64,000 bases of DNA. It comes from Lysinibacillus halotolerans. Its GTDB lineage: Bacteria; Bacillota; Bacilli; Bacillales_A; Planococcaceae. Shown piece by piece: positions 60,045-64,000 of the stretch; positions within the stretch are counted from its first letter, which is position 1; every line of letters begins with the position of its first letter. Location: assembly GCF_003711845.1 (NCBI RefSeq), contig NZ_RHLQ01000002.1, positions 62,001 to 126,000 on the forward strand, read 5' to 3'. A program made the translations under genes and the position numbers. The notes beneath the pieces were generated by a model that was given only the letters and a program-made list of their open reading frames with translations, was not told the origin of the DNA and made no database searches.

Positions 60045-60104
60045 AAACTATTATTCTATTTAAAATTTCATAACAGAGTAGAAAACATGAGGGGCGTTTC
60101 AATA

Positions 60105-61775
60105 ATGAGAAGTGACATGATTAAAGTAGGAGTTGATCGTGCTCCTCACCGTAGTCTTCTTTATGCTACTGGTAAAGTAAAAGCGAAAGATTTAGGGAAA
60201 CCATTTATCGGTATATGTAATTCTTATATCGATATTATTCCCGGACACGTCCACTTACGTCAATTTGCGGACGTTGTAAAGGAAGCAATCATTGAAGCAG
60301 GTGGTATTCCATTCGAATTTAATACAATTGGTGTTGACGATGGAATTGCAATGGGGCACATTGGAATGCGTTATTCGTTACCAAGCCGTGAATTAATAGC
60401 TGACTCAGCAGAAACGGTTATTAATGCCCACTGGTTTGATGGTGTATTTTACATTCCTAACTGTGACAAAATTACACCAGGAATGTTAATGGCAGCTGTA
60501 CGGACGAATGTACCTTCTATATTTGTCTCAGGTGGCCCAATGGAAGCTGGTAAATCATCTTCAGGAAAACAATTATCATTAACATCTGTCTTTGAAGGTG
60601 TTGGAGCACATAAATCAGGGAATATGTCCGCTGAACAACTATTAGATATCGAAAATAATGCTTGTCCAACATGCGGTTCATGTTCAGGAATGTTCACAGC
60701 AAATTCGATGAACTGTTTAATGGAAATGTTAGGTGTAGCCCTTCCTGGAAACGGTACGATTGTTGCGACGAGTGAACAACGACACGAACTTATAAAAGAA
60801 GCAGCTAAACATTTAATTCGAATGATTAAAGAGGATATTAAACCTCGGGATATTATTACTAAAGAAGCAATTGATGATGCATTTGCCCTTGATATGGCAA
60901 TGGGTGGTTCAACGAATACAGTTCTTCATACCCTAGCTATTGCAAATGAAGCTGAAATTGACTATGACTTACAGGATATTAATAAAGTTGCAGCCCGCGT
61001 TCCATACTTAGCCAAAATAATGCCAGCATCTGATATTTCCATGGATGATATTAATAAAGCTGGTGGCGTAAGTGCCATTATTAATGAGTTAACAAAAATT
61101 CCAGGAGCTATTCATCCTAATCGCTTAACCGTTGCAGGTAAAACGATGGAGGAACTAGTGAAGGATTATCAAATTACCAATGATCAAGTCATTCGTACAA
61201 AAGATAATCCATATAGCCCTGTTGGCGGATTATCTATTTTATATGGTAACATTGCACCTGAAGGTTCTGTTATTAAAGTTGGTGCGGTGGACCCATCCAT
61301 TCAAACCTTCGTCGGTGAAGCTATTGTTTTTGATTCCCAGGACGAAGCACAAGCAGCCATTGATAACGGAACTGTAAAAGAGGGACATGTTGTCGTTATT
61401 CGTTACGAAGGGCCAAAAGGTGGTCCGGGTATGCCAGAAATGCTTGCTCCTACATCAGCCATTATGGGGAGGGGGCTAGGAACAAAAGTAGCTTTAATTA
61501 CAGATGGACGTTTTAGCGGTGCTTCAAGGGGAATATCGATTGGACATATTTCACCGGAAGCTGCTGAAGGAGGTCCAATCGCTTTAATTGAAAATGGTGA
61601 TACCATTGTCATTGACTTACCAAACAGAACAATTCACCTTGAAGTTTCAGACGGAGTGTTAAATGAACGTCGTCAAAATTTAAAACCATTCGAACCTAAA
61701 ATTAAAAAAGGATGGTTAGCAAGATATTCAAAACTTGTAACAAATGCTTCTAAAGGCGGCATTATGAAAATATAA
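60105..61775 (+). CDS. ilvD: Dihydroxy-acid dehydratase
   Basis: 556-residue iron-sulfur enzyme of valine, isoleucine and leucine synthesis, converting dihydroxy acids to 2-keto acids. It begins [20 protein letters not shown]. Cluster-binding Cys lie in [10 protein letters not shown] and [13 protein letters not shown], and [14 protein letters not shown] near the C-terminus is also diagnostic. An ATG at 60087 is in frame, but ATG 60105 lies 8 bases after GAGGGG and gives the family N-terminus. It is the first gene of the operon, separated from ilvB by a T-box leader. Confidence 0.96.
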   Translation: MRSDMIKVGVDRAPHRSLLYATGKVKAKDLGKPFIGICNSYIDIIPGHVHLRQFADVVKEAIIEAGGIPFEFNTIGVDDGIAMGHIGMRYSLPSRELIADSAETVINAHWFDGVFYIPNCDKITPGMLMAAVRTNVPSIFVSGGPMEAGKSSSGKQLSLTSVFEGVGAHKSGNMSAEQLLDIENNACPTCGSCSGMFTANSMNCLMEMLGVALPGNGTIVATSEQRHELIKEAAKHLIRMIKEDIKPRDIITKEAIDDAFALDMAMGGSTNTVLHTLAIANEAEIDYDLQDINKVAARVPYLAKIMPASDISMDDINKAGGVSAIINELTKIPGAIHPNRLTVAGKTMEELVKDYQITNDQVIRTKDNPYSPVGGLSILYGNIAPEGSVIKVGAVDPSIQTFVGEAIVFDSQDEAQAAIDNGTVKEGHVVVIRYEGPKGGPGMPEMLAPTSAIMGRGLGTKVALITDGRFSGASRGISIGHISPEAAEGGPIALIENGDTIVIDLPNRTIHLEVSDGVLNERRQNLKPFEPKIKKGWLARYSKLVTNASKGGIMKI

Positions 61776-61814
61776 TTCATCAGACTGGTTTATTAAAGTG
61801 ATAATGGAAAAGTA

Positions 61815-62170
61815 AATATGTAAATTCGATGATGAGGTTAAAGGTTATAGAGTCTTGTATTTACCAGAGAGTCGGTATTGCTGGAAGCCGATGATACAAC
61901 TATAACTGACATCCCCTCGGAGTGAGCTATTAAACGCGATTAGCCATTAGATAGCTCCGGGCATATTTCGAAGTGCTCGTTATAAACGAATAGTGTTCCT
62001 GTCTAGTTGCACATAAAAATTTCTAAATATTTAGAATTTTATGTAGATAGGTTGTTAAAACTATTCACGAGGTAGCAATTTGCTACGAATAAGGGTGGTA
62101 CCATGAAAGTCTTTTTCATCCCTACGCGAAAGGTTTCTTTTGCGTTGGAGAAAAAGGCTTTTTTATTTTT
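61815..62170 (+). ncRNA. T-box leader between ilvD and ilvB, apparent isoleucine specifier
   Basis: The T-box AAGGGTGGTACCATG spans 62091-62105. Stem I pairs GAGG and GGTTATAG with CTATAAC and CCTC; the specifier-side loop reads TGACATCC, placing ATC (Ile) at 61911-61913, by analogy with the proS leader here. The terminator pairs AAGTCTTTTTC with GAAAAAGGCTT (62107-62160) and is followed by a long T-rich run. It should allow ilvB expression when tRNA-Ile is uncharged. Inner stems II-III occupy 61920-62060. Confidence 0.93.
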
Positions 62171-62200
62171 ATTTTTTAAGTTAAAAGGAGGCGTCAACTA

Positions 62201-63970
62201 ATGACTGCTAATGTATCAACAAGCGAAAAATTAGATGCAACTGCAAAAAGTCAATCACAACCTGAAGAAAAGTATAAACCAAGAAATGGTGCAGACTTAC
62301 TAATTCAAGCACTCCATGATCAAGATGTTGAAATTGTTTTTGGTTACCCTGGTGGTGCTGTATTACATTTATATGATGCTATGTATAAAAATCCAATCCG
62401 ACATATTTTAACAAGACATGAACAAGGTGCTATCCATGCAGCGGAAGGATATGCACGAGTTTTAAATAAACCAGGTGTTGTTATTGCAACAAGTGGTCCT
62501 GGTGCAACGAATTTAGTAACCGGAATTACAGATGCCATGATTGACTCCATCCCGTTAGTCATTTTCACAGGGCAAGTTGCCACTTCTGTCATTGGATCCG
62601 ATGCTTTTCAAGAAGCTGATGTAATCGGCATTACTACACCTATTACAAAACATAACTATCAAGTACAAGATGTAAACGATATTCCGAGAATTGTAAAAGA
62701 AGCTTTCCATATTGCGAATACTGGTCGGAAAGGTCCTGTGTTAATTGACTTCCCTAAAAATATTTCTGCAGATGTTTTTGATGAAGCTTTAGCGGAGGCA
62801 AGTAGAGAAAAGGAAATATATTTACCAGGATATCAACCAAACTCAAAACCGAACTATTTACAAATTCAAAAGGCGATCCAAGCAATTAGTGAATCGAAAA
62901 AGCCATTAGTTTTGGCTGGGGCAGGTGTATTATTTGCCGATGCGCGGGAAGAACTGACGGCATTCGTAGAAAAATACAAAATTCCTGTAGTCAATACTTT
63001 ATTAGGTTTAGGAAGTATTCACGGTAATCATGAATTGAATTATGGAATGGCTGGCATGCATGGGGCTGTCGTAGCCAACGATGCAATTCAAAACACTGAT
63101 TTACTTATTAATATTGGCGCTCGCTTTGATGACCGTTTAACAGGAGACACAAAACGGTTTGCACCTAACGCAACGATTATCCATATCGATATCGACCCAG
63201 CTGAAATTGGTAAAAATATTCCAACGGATGTACCTATCGTCGCGGATGCAAAGGAAGCTTTAAAAGCGATCTTGAAACAGGATTTCCAAGCTCCAGATAC
63301 AAATGGGTGGATCGATTATTTAAATGAAAAGCAATTAAATTTCCCATATTGGTATGTTGAAGATGAGAAAGAAATATTACCTCAACAAGCTATTCAATTG
63401 ATCCATTCTATTACAAATGGTGATGCGATTATTACGACTGATGTTGGTCAACATCAAATGTGGGTTGCCCAATATTATCGCCAAAATTATGGTCATCAAT
63501 GGGTTACTTCGGGTGGCCTTGGCACAATGGGATTCGGATTCCCAGCTGCCATCGGTGCCCAATTTGCCAAACCGGATAAAAAGGTCATTGCAATTTGCGG
63601 TGATGCTGGCTTTCAAATGACCGCACAGGAACTTTCCTTATTAAAGGAATTCCATTTACCTGTAAAAATTGTTATTTTAAATAATTTTGCATTAGGTATG
63701 GTTCGACAATGGCAACAAACCTTCTATGAGGGGCGCTACTCCCAAAGTTTAATGCCCGTACAACCCAACTTTGTAAAACTAGCTGATGCGTATGGCATTA
63801 AAGGTTATCAAATCGACACATTAGATGAAGCCAGTGCAATTTTTGAAGAAGCATTAAATTCTGACGAACCCGTTTTAATCGATTGTCGGGTAAAGCAAGT
63901 AGAAAACGTATATCCAATGGTTGCACCAGGTAAAGCATTACATGAAATGATCGGGGTGAAGAAATTTTGA
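62201..63970 (+). CDS. ilvB: Acetolactate synthase large (catalytic) subunit
   Basis: 589-residue ThDP- and FAD-dependent enzyme forming acetolactate or acetohydroxybutyrate. The catalytic Glu lies in [15 protein letters not shown]. The ThDP-magnesium motif is [13 protein letters not shown], closed by [14 protein letters not shown], and the FAD domain spans about residues 220-350. An N-terminal tail of 25 polar residues precedes the fold. ATG 62201 follows AAAAGGAGG. It overlaps ilvH by 4 bases and is controlled by the preceding T-box. Confidence 0.97.
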   Translation: MTANVSTSEKLDATAKSQSQPEEKYKPRNGADLLIQALHDQDVEIVFGYPGGAVLHLYDAMYKNPIRHILTRHEQGAIHAAEGYARVLNKPGVVIATSGPGATNLVTGITDAMIDSIPLVIFTGQVATSVIGSDAFQEADVIGITTPITKHNYQVQDVNDIPRIVKEAFHIANTGRKGPVLIDFPKNISADVFDEALAEASREKEIYLPGYQPNSKPNYLQIQKAIQAISESKKPLVLAGAGVLFADAREELTAFVEKYKIPVVNTLLGLGSIHGNHELNYGMAGMHGAVVANDAIQNTDLLINIGARFDDRLTGDTKRFAPNATIIHIDIDPAEIGKNIPTDVPIVADAKEALKAILKQDFQAPDTNGWIDYLNEKQLNFPYWYVEDEKEILPQQAIQLIHSITNGDAIITTDVGQHQMWVAQYYRQNYGHQWVTSGGLGTMGFGFPAAIGAQFAKPDKKVIAICGDAGFQMTAQELSLLKEFHLPVKIVILNNFALGMVRQWQQTFYEGRYSQSLMPVQPNFVKLADAYGIKGYQIDTLDEASAIFEEALNSDEPVLIDCRVKQVENVYPMVAPGKALHEMIGVKKF

Positions 63971-64000
63971 AACGCGTCATTACAGTATCCGTTATAAACC
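63967..64000 (+). CDS. ilvH: Acetolactate synthase small subunit, 5' end only
   Basis: TTG 63967 overlaps the ilvB stop (TTGA) and opens [11 protein letters not shown], the start of the ACT-domain regulatory subunit IlvH/IlvN. Only 11 codons are inside the window. The place directly after ilvB and the first residues make the assignment likely. Confidence 0.8.
   Translation, partial: MKRVITVSVIN

Noticed and set aside
1-64000. Insertion sequences, prophage, integrative elements, CRISPR arrays, rRNA or tRNA genes
   Set aside because: No transposase, integrase, phage structural gene, direct-repeat spacer array or tRNA cloverleaf was seen while reading through; the T-box leaders only mimic tRNA-linked sequence.

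Overview
The window is an AT-rich (roughly one-third G+C by eye) chromosomal segment of an endospore-forming Bacillota, most likely Bacillaceae or Planococcaceae/Caryophanaceae. The evidence is strong AGGAGG ribosome binding sites, many TTG starts, T-box, TPP and c-di-AMP leaders, spore proteins (CotD-like, Tlp-like, two YjcZ-type peptides), and gene groups laid out as in Bacillus subtilis (ccdA-yneI-yneJ with yneK, yhaQ-yhaP, a yheI/yheH-type exporter, ktrB-ktrA). I see no insertion sequence, prophage, CRISPR array, rRNA or tRNA gene. A species cannot be assigned from this sequence alone.

Region 1 (1-12.1 kb) is a catabolic block: the 3' part of an acyl-CoA ligase, a complete peptide/nickel-type ABC importer (fused double ATPase, two permeases, lipoprotein), a metallo-beta-lactamase-fold hydrolase, an SDR, two single-hotdog (FAS1-like and MaoC-like) hydratase subunits, a second SDR, a thiolase and a TetR regulator. 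It reads as uptake, CoA activation and beta-oxidation-like breakdown of an unidentified acyl substrate. Region 2 (12.1-24.3 kb) has a promoter-driven leader with an intrinsic terminator before a DUF1062 gene, a PabA plus fused PabB-PabC pair for 4-aminobenzoate, purU, an EcsC-family gene, a PD-(D/E)XK-like protein, an RNase H-fold protein, an acetate-type CoA-transferase, a GNAT, a TetM-like translation GTPase and a Tlp-like spore protein.

Region 3 (24.3-38.2 kb) has a short YitT-like membrane protein, a c-di-AMP riboswitch plus terminator ahead of ktrB-ktrA (potassium uptake), a MarR gene with two adjacent perfect palindromes at its promoter followed by a nitroreductase, a flavin reductase, a GNAT, a TPP riboswitch ahead of overlapping thiM-thiD-thiE, a second MBL hydrolase, a coiled-coil protein, a proline T-box ahead of archaeal-type proS, and serC. 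Region 4 (38.6-59.3 kb) has two YjcZ-type peptides, a DUF2339 polytopic protein, an SDR, TelA, a CotD-like protein, two ABC export systems, RarD, the CcdA cluster, three tiny conserved genes (DUF1659, DUF2922, YvrJ), an SCO copper protein, a Cys-rich CBS protein, metI, mscL, an anchored lytic transglycosylase and a YeaQ/YmgE-type membrane protein.

Region 5 (59.4 kb to the end) starts the branched-chain amino acid operon. A 35-codon peptide gene with its own promoter and terminator comes first. Then come a 23-bp palindrome resembling a CodY site, a perfect CcpA cre box, a promoter, ilvD, a T-box leader (apparent isoleucine specifier), ilvB and the first codons of ilvH. Most of the window is housekeeping. 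The least-explained parts are the acyl/importer cluster, the leader before DUF1062, the PD-(D/E)XK-like gene, the TetM-like GTPase, the tandem palindromes at the MarR gene, the 35-residue peptide, and the layered ilv control region.
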